A stretch of DNA of 64,000 nucleotides from positions 62,001 to 126,000 of the forward strand of contig JANOVM010000036.1 in NCBI GenBank assembly GCA_031417395.1. Reading direction: 5' to 3'. A program made the translations under genes and the position numbers. Below are positions 30,631-40,569 of the stretch, one piece after another. Position 1 is the first letter of the stretch; every line of letters starts with the position of its first letter. Source of the stretch: JADKIH01 sp031417395. Its GTDB lineage: Bacteria > Bacteroidota > Bacteroidia > AKYH767-A > 2013-40CM-41-45. The notes beneath the pieces are model-generated. The model had not been told where the DNA came from. It searched no databases and was given only the letters and a program-made list of their open reading frames with translations.

Positions 30631-33021
30631 TCAACTTCCACATGCTTCACAAGACTCAGGATCGTCGAGTGAGCAGGCCATTTGTGCAAAGGCTTCTTCT
30701 TTGCTGATAGCAGTTAATGTTGCATTACTGATAGCGGCAGATTCCTGTGCTTGTTTGAGGTAGCTTTGATCGATTGTGAACTTAACTGCGTCGGCAGCTG
30801 ATTTCGTACGCAGATAATACATGCCGGTTTTTAGTCCTTTCTTCCAGGCGTAGAAATGCATGGAAGTAAGTTTTGCAAAGTTGGCATCCTGAATAAACAG
30901 ATTCAACGACTGGCTTTGGCAGATGTAAGCGCCGCGGTCGGCCGCCATATCAATGATGGTACGCTGTTTTATTTCCCAAACCGTCTTGTAAATTTCTTTC
31001 AGATCCTGAGGAATTTCTTCAATGTTTTGTACGGAACCGTTGGCAGCGATAATTTTATTCTTCATCGACTCGCTCCATAAATCAAGTTTCACCAGGTCTT
31101 TTAAAAGGTGTTTGTTGACGATAGGAAACTCTCCGCTTAATACGCGGCGCGAATAAATATTGGAAGTATAGGGTTCAAAACATTCGTTATTGCCCAGAAT
31201 CTGTGAAGTACTTGCTGTTGGCATTGGAGCAAGAAGCAGGGAATTTCTAACACCATATTTTTTAACTTCTTCTTTCAATACATCCCATTCCCAGCGGTTT
31301 CCCGGTTTAACATTCCACATATCGTATTGGAATATTCCTTGCGATACAGGGGAACCATTGTAGGTTTCATAAGCTCCATTAACTTTTGCAAGATCTTTAG
31401 AGGCAGTCATTGCAGCATAGTAAATCGTTTCGTGTATTTCACGATTGAGTTCACGTGCTTCATCACTTTCAAAAGGCATGCGAAGTAGGATGAAAGCATC
31501 GGCTAAACCCTGCACGCCAATACCAATTGGGCGGTGGCGCATATTGCTGCGACGTGCTTCTTCAACAGGGTAGTAATTGACGTCTATAACTTTGTTCAGG
31601 TTTTTCGTAACCACATAGGTGATTTCGAACAAACGCTGATGATCAAATTTTCCATTGATTACAAAACGCGGCAGAGCAATGGAAGCCAGGTTACAAACAG
31701 CGATTTCATCGGCTGCTGTATATTCCATGATTTCTGTGCAGAGGTTTGAACTTTTTATGGTCCCTAAATTTTTCTGATTGCTTTTTTCATTGCATGCATC
31801 TTTGTAAAGCATGTATGGAGTACCTGTTTCAATCTGAGATTCCATAATGGCAAACCACAGCTCTTGTGCTTTAACTGTTTTGCGCTGGCGCCCTTCGCTT
31901 TCGTATTTCAGGTATAGATCGCGGAACTTATCACCGTATGTATCACATAATCCCGGTGCTTCATTTGGACAGAAAAGGCTCCATTCGCCGTCTGCTTCCA
32001 CGCGTTCCATAAAAAGATCCGGTATCCAAAGTGCATAGAATAAATCACGTGCACGATTTTCTTCTTTACCATGATTTTTCTTTAGTTCAAGAAAATCAAA
32101 GATATCGGCATGCCACGGTTCGAGATAGACAGCAAAAGAACCTTTTCTTTTTCCTCCGCCCTGATCTACATAACGTGCAGTATCGTTGAATACACGAAGC
32201 ATAGGAACGATGCCGTTTGATGTTCCATTAGTTCCACGAATATAAGAACCTGTAGCGCGAATGTTATGAATGCTAAGACCGATGCCACCGGCAGATTGAG
32301 AAATCTTTGCACAGTTTTTCAATGTATCATAGATGCCATCAATACTGTCGTCCTTCATTTGTAAAAGGAAGCAGGAACTAAGTTGCGGTTTCGGACTGCC
32401 TGCATTGAAAAGGGTAGGAGTGGCATGTGTAAACCAACGTTCGCTCATGAGATTGTAGGTCTCAATAGCAGCTTCTATATCTTCTTTATGAATGCCAATA
32501 GCTACACGCATAATCATATGCTGCGGGCGTTCGGCAATCTGGCCGTTGATTTTCAACAGGTATGATTTCTCAAGTGTTTTAAATCCAAAATAATCGTAGC
32601 CAAAATCTCTGTCATAAATAATTGTCGAATCGAGAACATCACGGTTTTTCCAGATGATTTCGAAAACATCGTCGGATAAAAGCGGGGCTTTCTTTCCAGT
32701 ATGATCATCGATATATTCATACATATCTTTCATAACAGCACTAAAAGACTTCTTAGTGTTTTTATGCAGGTTGCTCACAGCAATACGAGCAGCAAGCAAT
32801 GCAAAATCCGGATGACGAGTCGTCATAGAAGCAGCGATTTCTGCAGCCAGGTTGTCGAGTTGTGAAGTGGTTACACCATCGAAAATCCCTTCTATAACTT
32901 TCTGAGCAACAGCGAAAGTGTCGACATGCTCTGAAAGTCCATAAGCAAGTTTTTGAATACGTGCTGTTACTTTGTCAAATTTAACAGCTTCTTTTCTCCC
33001 ATCTCTTTTTAGTACAAACAT
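30631..33021 (-). CDS. nrdA: Ribonucleoside-diphosphate reductase alpha subunit, class Ia
   Basis: A 796-aa protein that reduces NDPs to dNDPs. The N-terminal ATP-cone is MFVLKRDGRKEAVKFDKVTA. The active-site pieces are PQLSSCFLLQMKDDS (first redox Cys), SSNLCTEIMEYTA (N-x-C-x-E with the thiyl Cys and Glu), and CNLASIALPRFV (second redox Cys). The loop around MPTASTSQILGNNECFEPYT is also present. The C-terminus ends SLDDPESCEACGS, the C-x2-C pair that shuttles electrons from thioredoxin. nrdB lies 113 bp upstream on the same strand, so the operon order is nrdB-nrdA. A strong terminator follows. Confidence 0.97.
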   Translation of the reverse strand: MFVLKRDGRKEAVKFDKVTARIQKLAYGLSEHVDTFAVAQKVIEGIFDGVTTSQLDNLAAEIAASMTTRHPDFALLAARIAVSNLHKNTKKSFSAVMKDMYEYIDDHTGKKAPLLSDDVFEIIWKNRDVLDSTIIYDRDFGYDYFGFKTLEKSYLLKINGQIAERPQHMIMRVAIGIHKEDIEAAIETYNLMSERWFTHATPTLFNAGSPKPQLSSCFLLQMKDDSIDGIYDTLKNCAKISQSAGGIGLSIHNIRATGSYIRGTNGTSNGIVPMLRVFNDTARYVDQGGGKRKGSFAVYLEPWHADIFDFLELKKNHGKEENRARDLFYALWIPDLFMERVEADGEWSLFCPNEAPGLCDTYGDKFRDLYLKYESEGRQRKTVKAQELWFAIMESQIETGTPYMLYKDACNEKSNQKNLGTIKSSNLCTEIMEYTAADEIAVCNLASIALPRFVINGKFDHQRLFEITYVVTKNLNKVIDVNYYPVEEARRSNMRHRPIGIGVQGLADAFILLRMPFESDEARELNREIHETIYYAAMTASKDLAKVNGAYETYNGSPVSQGIFQYDMWNVKPGNRWEWDVLKEEVKKYGVRNSLLLAPMPTASTSQILGNNECFEPYTSNIYSRRVLSGEFPIVNKHLLKDLVKLDLWSESMKNKIIAANGSVQNIEEIPQDLKEIYKTVWEIKQRTIIDMAADRGAYICQSQSLNLFIQDANFAKLTSMHFYAWKKGLKTGMYYLRTKSAADAVKFTIDQSYLKQAQESAAISNATLTAISKEEAFAQMACSLDDPESCEACGS

Positions 33022-33134
33022 TGAAAAACGGTTTTTGTGGTGGTGAACTTATTATTCAATTATAAAATAATTGAAATTTTATTTTTACTCTATGTGGTTC
33101 TATGTCTAACGAAAATGCTTAGACACAGGAAGAA

Positions 33135-34100
33135 TTAAAAGTCTTCGTCGAGTTTGAAAACATTTTCCGATTGCTGCTGTCCGACAGAAGCTTTTTTGTA
33201 TTCGCTTACTCTCTTTTCAAAGAAGTTGGTTTTTCCCTGGAGAGAAATCATCTCCATAAAGTCAAACGGATTTGTACTATTATAAATTTTACCGCAGCCT
33301 AATGAAACTAATAAGCGATCGGCAACAAATTCTATATACTGGCACATCATTTTTGAATTCATGCCGATGAGAGAAACCGGAAGGGCATCCGTAACAAATT
33401 CATGCTCACAAGCTACAGCATCGCGAATGATAGAAACAACCTGCTCTTTAGGAAGTTTATGTTCGAGCATATCGTATAACAAGCAAGCGAAATCGCAATG
33501 CATACCTTCATCACGGGAGATGAATTCATTTGAGGTGCTGAGCCCCGGCATTAATCCGCGTTTTTTAAGCCAGAAAATTGAGCAAAATGAACCGCTGAAG
33601 AAAATTCCTTCAACAGCAGCAAAAGCGATAAGTCTCTCAGCGAAAGTTCCATTGCCAATCCAACGAAGAGCCCATTCAGCTTTTTTAGTAACGCAGGGAA
33701 CAGTATCAATTGCATGTAATAGATGCGTTTTTTCAGCCGGGTCTTTAATATATGTATCAATCAACAATGAATACATCTCTGAATGGATGTTTTCCATCAT
33801 TATCTGAAAGCCATAAAAACAACGTGCTTCCGGAAGCTGCACTTCACGCATGAAATTGATAGCCAGGTTTTCGTTTACAATTCCATCACTGGCTGCAAAG
33901 AAAGCCAGTACATGTTTAATAAAGTGACGTTCACCGTCGTTGAGGCGCGTCCAGTCTTTTAAGTCTGTTTGTAAATCAACTTCCTCCGCTGTCCAGAAAC
34001 TCTGTTCAGCTTTTTTATACATTTCCCAGATTTTCGGGTATTTAATAGGAAACAATACGAAGCGGTCTTTATTTTCTTCTAAAAGAAGTTCTTTCTGCAT
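33135..34100 (-). CDS. nrdB: Ribonucleoside-diphosphate reductase beta subunit, class Ia
   Basis: A 321-aa protein that holds the diiron centre and radical tyrosine. Metal-ligand segments are WTAEEVDLQTDLKDW, MMENIHSEMYSLLIDTY (E-x2-H plus the radical-site Tyr), and FAAVEGIFFSGSFCSIFWLK. SRDEGMHCDFACLLYDML supplies another ligand pair. The C-terminal tail ENVFKLDEDF is the peptide that docks to NrdA. The Tyr in SEMYS indicates a Tyr-radical (class Ia) enzyme. It lies 113 bp upstream of nrdA. Confidence 0.96.
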   Translation of the reverse strand: MQKELLLEENKDRFVLFPIKYPKIWEMYKKAEQSFWTAEEVDLQTDLKDWTRLNDGERHFIKHVLAFFAASDGIVNENLAINFMREVQLPEARCFYGFQIMMENIHSEMYSLLIDTYIKDPAEKTHLLHAIDTVPCVTKKAEWALRWIGNGTFAERLIAFAAVEGIFFSGSFCSIFWLKKRGLMPGLSTSNEFISRDEGMHCDFACLLYDMLEHKLPKEQVVSIIRDAVACEHEFVTDALPVSLIGMNSKMMCQYIEFVADRLLVSLGCGKIYNSTNPFDFMEMISLQGKTNFFEKRVSEYKKASVGQQQSENVFKLDEDF

Positions 34101-34630
34101 ATAAAAGGTGGTTTAGTGGTATTATGTGGTGTTTAGTGTGTGTGTTACGTTCTGATTAGGGGTGACGATTCCTCCTCTCTGCATATGGCTAAAGCCAGAG
34201 CTTTATGCCTTATGAAAAGATATTTACTCTTTTCTTTAAATTATACGTTGAATTACCTTTTCAGAGCTTTCTGATACGGTGAACAAAAATTCTTTTTTTA
34301 AAATCGATATGCAAGACTTATTAAGAAATTTTATGGACAATTATACACCGCCAAATGTTTAAAAATAGGTTTCAGTTTCCATAACCCTTGCTGTATAAGG
34401 CATTGCAGTGTTCTTAACACAATTTGTTTAAAACTCGTACTTGCAGAAATCAATCGGAACGACATTTAAGTCGAAAATGAGGCAGGAGAATTGAAAATGA
34501 AGTTGGTAGCAAAAGCAAAAAAAAATAAAAGGCTGGTGATAAATTTTTATTCAAAAGCGCTTCAAATAATAAAACAATTTACAGGGTAAGAATCAGTAAA
34601 AAACAGAAGAAAAAGGATTAATGAAATTCC
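34101..34630. other. 530-bp intergenic region upstream of nrdB
   Basis: No gene. A nested hairpin lies at 34181-34208: GCATA/TATGC outer and TGGCT/AGCCA inner arms. It would be in the 5' leader of nrdBA on the minus strand. I looked for paired NrdR boxes and cobalamin-riboswitch motifs and saw none that I could defend. The right half (34250-34620) is featureless AT-rich DNA. Confidence 0.45.
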
Positions 34631-35215
34631 TTATTTACTTTTTACTTCTTTACTCAAAAGATCAGCAGCAATTTCCAGTTCTTTATACCAGTCTTCACCA
34701 TATTGACGAATAAGCGAATCCTTTAAGAATTTAAAAACAGGCAATTTAAGACTATCGCCTAATTTGCAAGCCGGATTACAAATGTTCCAGCGGTCGTAAT
34801 TAACGGCTTCCATGCCATTTTTTTGTTTGGTAATGCGAATAGGGTAGAGGTGACAGGAAATGGGTTTCTTCCATTCAATTTTTCCTTCGTAATACGCTTT
34901 TTCAATGCCGCATTTGGCAATTCCTTTTTCAAATATTGTATACGCGCATTCTTTTCCTTTCACCAGGGGCGTTACCCATTCTTTTTTTTCATACAGAAGA
35001 TATTTCCCTTGCTTTTCAATGGCTTTAATTCCTTCTTCTCTTAAATAGGGTTTTACTTTTTCATAAATTTCATCCATGATCGTCAGCTCCTCCTTTTCCA
35101 AAGGCGCACCGTAGTCACCCTTCACACAGCAAGCTCCTTTGCAGGCATTCAGGTCACACACAAATTGTTTTTCAATTACATCTTCTGAGACGAGGGCTTT
35201 TCCTATGGCTATCAT
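34631..35215 (-). CDS. DUF3109 family cysteine-rich protein
   Basis: A 194-aa cytosolic protein with the DUF3109/YkgJ-like cysteine pattern: FVCDLNACKGACCVKGDYGA, ECAYT, AKCGIEKAYY, ISCHLYPIRI and WNICNPACKLGDS. These cysteines suggest a metal (Zn or Fe-S) cluster. The family is conserved across Bacteroidota and has no established function. It is a single gene; an AGTACTTAG repeat lies directly upstream (35230-35263). Confidence 0.85.
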   Translation of the reverse strand: MIAIGKALVSEDVIEKQFVCDLNACKGACCVKGDYGAPLEKEELTIMDEIYEKVKPYLREEGIKAIEKQGKYLLYEKKEWVTPLVKGKECAYTIFEKGIAKCGIEKAYYEGKIEWKKPISCHLYPIRITKQKNGMEAVNYDRWNICNPACKLGDSLKLPVFKFLKDSLIRQYGEDWYKELEIAADLLSKEVKSK

Positions 35216-35229
35216 GTGGGTAAAGGTAG

Positions 35230-35263
35230 TATTTAGGAATTAGTACTTAGTACTTAGGAACCT
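35230..35263. repeat. TAGTACTTAG dispersed repeat
   Basis: The array TTAGTACTTAGTACTTAGGA lies between the divergent DUF3109 and beta-helix genes. It belongs to the same family as 29641, 42286 and 46503. Confidence 0.55.
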
Positions 35264-35334
35264 GTTCTTTGAACTTTTTTAAAGGAATGAGTGGATTAAT
35301 TTTAAAAATTTACATAAATATTAAACAAATCAGT

Positions 35335-35342
35335 TATCTTTG
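35335..35342 (+). promoter_or_regulatory. -7 element upstream of the beta-helix gene
   Basis: TATCTTTG matches TAnnTTTG, 45 bp before the ATG at 35388. A -33 element is weak (TTTAC about 21 bp upstream), so this is a moderate call. Confidence 0.45.
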
Positions 35343-35387
35343 GGTATAGTCAACTTTTCAGTTTAATCTTTTTTTAAATAAAAAATC

Positions 35388-38300
35388 ATGAAATCAAATT
35401 CCCTCCCCTCAAAAAGAAAAAATTATCAAAACCTAAAGCAAATTTTTTATGATTTTCATTTTAAGAAAATCATCCTGATTTTATTTATACTTTTTATTAA
35501 TTTTCATTCTCCAAAAGTTTTAGCCAATTGTAAATATCCTGAATTACCAACAATTATGGGTCCCATTTCTAAGTGTGATGCTTTAACTAAACCTTCTTGC
35601 ACATATTTTATTCAAAACGTCGTTGGCTTAACAGTTTATAATTGGTCATGCATTGGTGGAATCTGCACACCTTCATCAAATACCACATCTGCTGAAGTAA
35701 TTTGGGATCCTCAATGGACTGGAACGCATTCAATCACAGTTAGCTTTGGTACGTCTTGTGAAAGTGTTTTATTTTTACAGTCGTGTGATTGCGAAATTCC
35801 GGGAGTACATGAAGCAATCGACATTAATGAAAGAGATTTCATTATAAATAATTCCCTCGATATTTATAAATTGGCTAAAGCAATTCACCCAACTAACTAT
35901 TCTGTACCTGTATCTCAGGATAGGATTTTTATTACCAATGCAACTATATTTATTCGCGGTGAGTTAAATCTTTTCTTAACACCTGTGTTTTTCGACAATT
36001 GTACATTAATAATGGATGTAGGGAGTATAATTTATACTCCGGCTGCCGGAGGCTTAAATTTGGGACAAATATACACGAATACACAAATCTACGGTGCTTG
36101 TGATAATATGTGGAAGGGTATTGTGATTGGACCGGAAGGAACGTTAACGATGGAACAGAATTCAAGCTTGCAGGACGCTGAATATGGCATCACTATAAAT
36201 AGTAAAATGACCCTTTATCTTTCCGATTCTAAATTTTCAAGAAATTATGTATGTATTTATGGCCCGCCAACAATAAATATTAATCACTTTATAGGAAGCT
36301 TAAATAACAATGAATTCGATGGCAGTTTACCGTTGGTGTCAGGCAGATTTATGGGCCAAAATTTTCATGGACAAATCGCAAATTTAGGTGGAACTTATCC
36401 TTCACCTCAAAACAATAAATCATTTGCTGGTTTTGAATTTCATGAATTGGATCCCACAAGTTCACTATATGCAATTCCCTTCTCACAAAATTCAGGAGAC
36501 GGCAATTGGTTTCATGATTTTAACGTTGGTATTTATGGCTTTCATAGTCAGCTCGATGTTTTAAATTGCGGTTTTGAGAATATAAAAAATACAGGGGGGT
36601 ATCAGTTCTATGGTAGCTTTATTGGAAGCGCTGTGTATGGGGAGACACCAATATCTTTATCCCAAAATAATATTACTATTGGAGGAACGAATAACGGCAA
36701 TATAATTCAAACAAATACATTTTTAAATTGTTTTAGAAGTGTTTTATTAAAAGGCAATTTAAACAGCGTAGTTAATGGAAATGATATTACCAATAATAAT
36801 AGTATTGCTATAGAAGTTAAAGAATCAACAAACCATTCGCATAGTATAATTAATAATGTTATTAATGCTACCGCATACGGAATATTCAGTAATTTAAATC
36901 AACAATCTTCAATGGATATTAAAAATAATTACATAACTACTATTGACAATGGTAACAGTTACCGTTGGGGAATAAATATCAATGATGCGTCAATATCCTG
37001 CAATGCAAAGGTAATAAATAACGTAATCGTAAGTTATTCAACTCTGGGAATTGTTACACGGAACAATAATGGAAGTTTCTATACTAATAATGCAATAACT
37101 CTAAATCATTTTCATCTTCCTATTTCCACAAAGGATTTGTAGGGATTCTATATGGAAAATGGTATAGGAAATACGATTGACTGCAACTATTCGACAGGCC
37201 CATTTTATCCTGCCAATAATTTCTTAGGAAAACGAATGAGGAGCTTTTACCTAAACTCGTCAAAGGATAATATTGTCAGTTGTAATTATGCAAACGAAAG
37301 CAGGTTTGGATATGAATTTGTGGGAAACTGCCTTACCACTGAATTTTACGGAAATAACCTGCTTAATTTATACGATGGTTTATTATTAGGAGATTATGTT
37401 AACCAGATTCCTTCTGATATCGGAATTCAAGGAATTGTTAATGGCACCAATAATTCACCCGGTAATTTATTCTATGGTAGAGATGCAGCAGGTAATTTTT
37501 GGCATGCTGCTACAATGACCATAAAATCTTTTCCACCGTTTAATGGACTTTGGGTTAATTCAGGAATATATGAACCACTTGTAAACTTAACTTTAAGTGG
37601 AAGTCCATTTGCTCCATACATTGCTACGGGATTTGATCCCTACATTTGCATAAACTGTGGCAATACAGGTGGCGGCGGTAGTAGTAATTTTTCAATTAAT
37701 GATGAAAATATTGTTCTGAATAGTGATGCAGGCTTTTCAATAGATGAAGAAATAATTCAATGGGATAAAGAAAAAAGACTTTACGAAAAGTTAAAGGTTG
37801 ATTCAGCCTTACTTGACAGCAGTATTATTCTTGAAAATTTCATGGATAGTACACAATATAATAATAAAGGAAAATTTGGAGAAATAACCAATGACTTGAA
37901 AAATATTGCAAAGGAAAGAGAATTAGGATCGTCAGAGGCATTAATTCAAACTTTAATTGATAACAGTGATGCCAGAAATAGTAATATTATACCGGAAGCG
38001 GATTACGAGGCAGTGCAAAAAACAATTAATGAAATTATTCTTAATAAGGTTTTGAGGAAAGATTATGAATTTACGAATGCACAAATAAATTCTATTATGA
38101 GTATTGCAAATTCCTGCCCATACATTAAAGGTCCTGCAGTTTTCCAGGCACGTTCTTTAGCAAATTATTTAAACGGCGAATTGTTTTTTGATGACGTTCA
38201 ATTGTGTAATAATTTGTCAAGTTATAGAATTGGAAAACCGGGTAACGCTTCAAAGGATATATCCGTCTATATCTCCCCAAATCCTGTTTCGGACATATTG

Positions 38301-38507
38301 ACTATAAACTTCTTAAATGATATGGAGTCAGATGGAATATTATCCATAATTAATAGTCGTGGAGAGATTGTTTATTCACAAAAAATTGAAAGCAATACCA
38401 ATCAACAAAAGATTGATACACATACATTGCAAAATGGAATTTATGTAATTAGAATTAGCAATTTAGACGTATACAAAGTAATTGGTAAAGTTTCAATAAT
38501 ACATTAA
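35388..38507 (+). pseudogene. Secreted right-handed beta-helix T9SS protein split by an in-frame TAG
   Basis: One continuous frame of about 1040 codons with a single TAG at 37140-37142. Upstream the 584 codons start with a long basic leader and hydrophobic segment (FKKIILILFILFINFHSPKV-LAN). They continue as a beta-helix-type repeat region (NSIAIEVKESTNHSHSIINN, ITTIDNGNSYRWGININDAS). After the TAG the same frame continues GFYMENGIGNTIDCN (an ATG occurs at 37152) with more beta-helix-like sequence. A Gly/Ser linker (CGNTGGGGSSNFS) precedes the end domain SVYISPNPVSDILTINFLN...GIYVIRISNLDVYKVIGKVS, a T9SS type A signal. Without readthrough the upstream piece would lack its sorting signal and the downstream piece its signal peptide. 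Confidence 0.8.
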
Positions 38508-38513
38508 AAAAAT

Positions 38514-38547
38514 GGAGGCAGATATTTTTTATCTGCCTCCTGTTTTT
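38514..38547 (+). terminator. Hairpin with T-run just upstream of the next start (copy A)
   Basis: GGAGGCAGAT (38514-38523) pairs with ATCTGCCTCC (38531-38540), followed by TGTTTTTT. It is a convincing terminator for the beta-helix gene. The next gene's ATG (38552) lies only 5 bp past the T-run, so it could equally be a leader attenuator. Confidence 0.75.
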
Positions 38548-38551
38548 TATT

Positions 38552-40069
38552 ATGAAAAAAATAATATTATTTCTGTTTTTTAATCTTCTCTATTTTTGTT
38601 CATTTAGTCAAGAAAGCAAAAGAGAAAATATATGGATGTTAGGAGCTGCTGCAGCACCCGGTTATCCTCAATTCGGCGTCGACTTCAATTCAGGAAATGC
38701 AGATACCTTTTCATTGTTAAGACCTATGGCTTTTTTCGCAACCAATGCCAGCATATGCGACACTAATGGTCAGATACTTTTTTATACAAATGGTAATTAT
38801 TTGGCAAACCGTTTTCATCAAATGATGCCGGGTACAGCTGGTTTTAACCCTGGTGATGAAAATAACGATACTTATCCATATGGATCTGGTTCAATGCAGG
38901 GAGCATTAATTCTCCCTTGGCCCGACAAATCGGACATATATGCCATATTTCATTTAAATGCTGATAAGTTCTGGATTAATAATGTGTTTTATGAAAGACC
39001 ATTGAATTTTTATTTTAGCGAAATTAATATGCTTTTAGATAGCGGTAAAGGGGATTTTACAAGTAATAAAAACGTATTATTAATCAATGATACATTAGTG
39101 TCCGGAAGGATTACAGCATGTAAACATGCCAATGGTCGTGACTGGTGGATATTGGCGCATGAATTATGGAGCGATAGATTCTATGAATTTCTGCTTACTC
39201 CTGATAGTATATCATTATACAAAAGTATTGATATCGGTTCTGAAATAACTCACACTATGGATGTAATTGGCACAGGTTTGTTTTCACAGAATGGAGAAAA
39301 ATTTGCTTATTTAAATTATGATACAACATTAAATATTTTTGATTTCAATAGATGTACCGGTGAATTAACTAATCCTGTTTATGTATATTTTAATGACACA
39401 GTAAATTTAGCCATGATTAACTGTGCATTTTCGAAATCGGGCCATTACTTATATCTATGTAATAACTTCCATATTTTCCAATTGGATTTGTTAGCATCAG
39501 ACATTGCAGCATCAAAAACAATTGTTTCAACATACGATAATTTTCATACTTCACAAGGATTAAGAACGATAAATTTAATGATGAAATTAGCTCCTGATAA
39601 TAAAATTTACGTTTCTACTGCTCAAGGGTCTAATATCTTTCACGAGATCCACGCACCAGACAGTGCCGGTCTGGATTGCAGAGTCACACAGCATAGTTTT
39701 ATTTTACCCGAATTCAATGCTTTTAGTATGCCTAATACTCCTAACTATGCTTTGGGTCCATTGTCGGGAAGTGTTTGTGATAGTTTACATATAGGCATTG
39801 ATCCTGTAAATGATAAAAATGCTTTATTAACTATTTTTCCAAATCCTTCTACAGGCATAATTAATATTAAGTTTGATGAATCGTTTTTAACTTCAAAAGA
39901 TAAGTTTATTGTATATAATACCATAGGTGAAATAGTTTTTACAAAGCAGCTGAAGAGCAGGCAGGATTTTAGCAATATTAATTTATCTGATTTGTCTAAT
40001 GGGGTTTATACTATTACTATAACTATAAATAATCAAAAGGTTAATTCGAGGATTGTTTTGATGAAATGA
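38552..40069 (+). CDS. Secreted T9SS protein of unknown function (copy A of a tandem pair)
   Basis: A 505-aa protein with signal peptide (MKKIILFLFFNLLYFCSFSQ). The body reads like a degenerate WD/NHL-type propeller: ENIWMLGAAAAPGYPQFGVD, ANASICDTNGQILFYTNGNY, CKHANGRDWWILAHELWSDR, NGEKFAYLNYDTTLNIFDFN, MKLAPDNKIYVSTAQGSNIF. The C-terminal type A sorting domain is LTIFPNPSTGIINIKFDESF...GVYTITITINNQKVNSRIVL. Bacteroidota surface proteins with 'GQILFYTNG' and 'MKLAPDNKIYVS' repeats are common, but no activity is known. It is duplicated at 40570-42087. Confidence 0.85.
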   Translation: MKKIILFLFFNLLYFCSFSQESKRENIWMLGAAAAPGYPQFGVDFNSGNADTFSLLRPMAFFATNASICDTNGQILFYTNGNYLANRFHQMMPGTAGFNPGDENNDTYPYGSGSMQGALILPWPDKSDIYAIFHLNADKFWINNVFYERPLNFYFSEINMLLDSGKGDFTSNKNVLLINDTLVSGRITACKHANGRDWWILAHELWSDRFYEFLLTPDSISLYKSIDIGSEITHTMDVIGTGLFSQNGEKFAYLNYDTTLNIFDFNRCTGELTNPVYVYFNDTVNLAMINCAFSKSGHYLYLCNNFHIFQLDLLASDIAASKTIVSTYDNFHTSQGLRTINLMMKLAPDNKIYVSTAQGSNIFHEIHAPDSAGLDCRVTQHSFILPEFNAFSMPNTPNYALGPLSGSVCDSLHIGIDPVNDKNALLTIFPNPSTGIINIKFDESFLTSKDKFIVYNTIGEIVFTKQLKSRQDFSNINLSDLSNGVYTITITINNQKVNSRIVLMK

Positions 40070-40111
40070 ATGTTAATTTTCAATTTTACATTAACTCAGA
40101 TAATTTAAATT

Positions 40112-40522
40112 ATGATTATTGCAAATTCCTGTCCATACATTAAAGGCCCTGCAGTATTTCAGGCACGTTCTTTAGCAAATTATTTAAACCCCGAATTGTT
40201 TTTTGACGACGTTCAATTGTGTAATAATTTGTCAAATTATAGAATTGAAAAACCGGGAAACGCTTCAAAGGATGTATCCGTCTATATTTCCCCAAATCCT
40301 GTTTCAGACATATTGACAATAAACTTCTTAAATGATATAGAGTCAAATGGAACATTATCCATAATCAATAGTCGTGCAGAGATTGTTTATTCTCAAAAAA
40401 TTGAAAACAATACCAATCAACAAAAGATTGATACACATCAATTTCAAAATGGAATTTATGTAATCAGAATTAGCAATTTGGATGTAAACAAGGTAATAGG
40501 TAAAGTCTCAATTATACATTAA
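40112..40522 (+). pseudogene. Duplicated C-terminal fragment of the beta-helix protein
   Basis: 136 codons, MIIANSCPYIKGPAVFQARS onward, nearly identical to the last ~135 residues of the beta-helix gene (SIANSCPYIKGPAVFQARSL...). It includes the complete T9SS domain SVYISPNPVSDILTINFLND. It has no signal peptide and begins exactly where the tandem duplication begins, so it is a truncated by-product rather than a functional secreted protein. Confidence 0.78.
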
Positions 40523-40528
40523 AATTAT

Positions 40529-40562
40529 GGAGGCAGGTGTCTTTTACCTGCCTCCTTTTTTT
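40529..40562 (+). terminator. Hairpin with T-run upstream of the next start (copy B)
   Basis: GGAGGCAGGT (40529-40538) pairs with ACCTGCCTCC (40546-40555), followed by seven T. Compared with copy A, AGAT/ATCT became AGGT/ACCT, a compensatory change that preserves the stem. The next ATG is at 40570, 7 bp after the T-run. Confidence 0.78.
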
Positions 40563-40569
40563 ATCACCT

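Noticed and set aside
30416..30763. 115-codon plus-strand frame starting MKKKACALC
   Set aside because: It runs over the nrdA terminator and antisense into the nrdA 3' end; the lysine/asparagine-rich middle is the terminator and T-run read as protein.
34101..34630. Cobalamin riboswitch or NrdR boxes upstream of nrdB
   Set aside because: The small hairpin at 34181-34208 and scattered ACACAC stretches do not reproduce the conserved B12 box or paired NrdR palindromes.
37143..38507. Treating the part after TAG 37140-37142 as an independent gene starting at ATG 37152
   Set aside because: It is in the same frame, has no signal peptide although it ends in a T9SS signal, and begins in the middle of beta-helix sequence.
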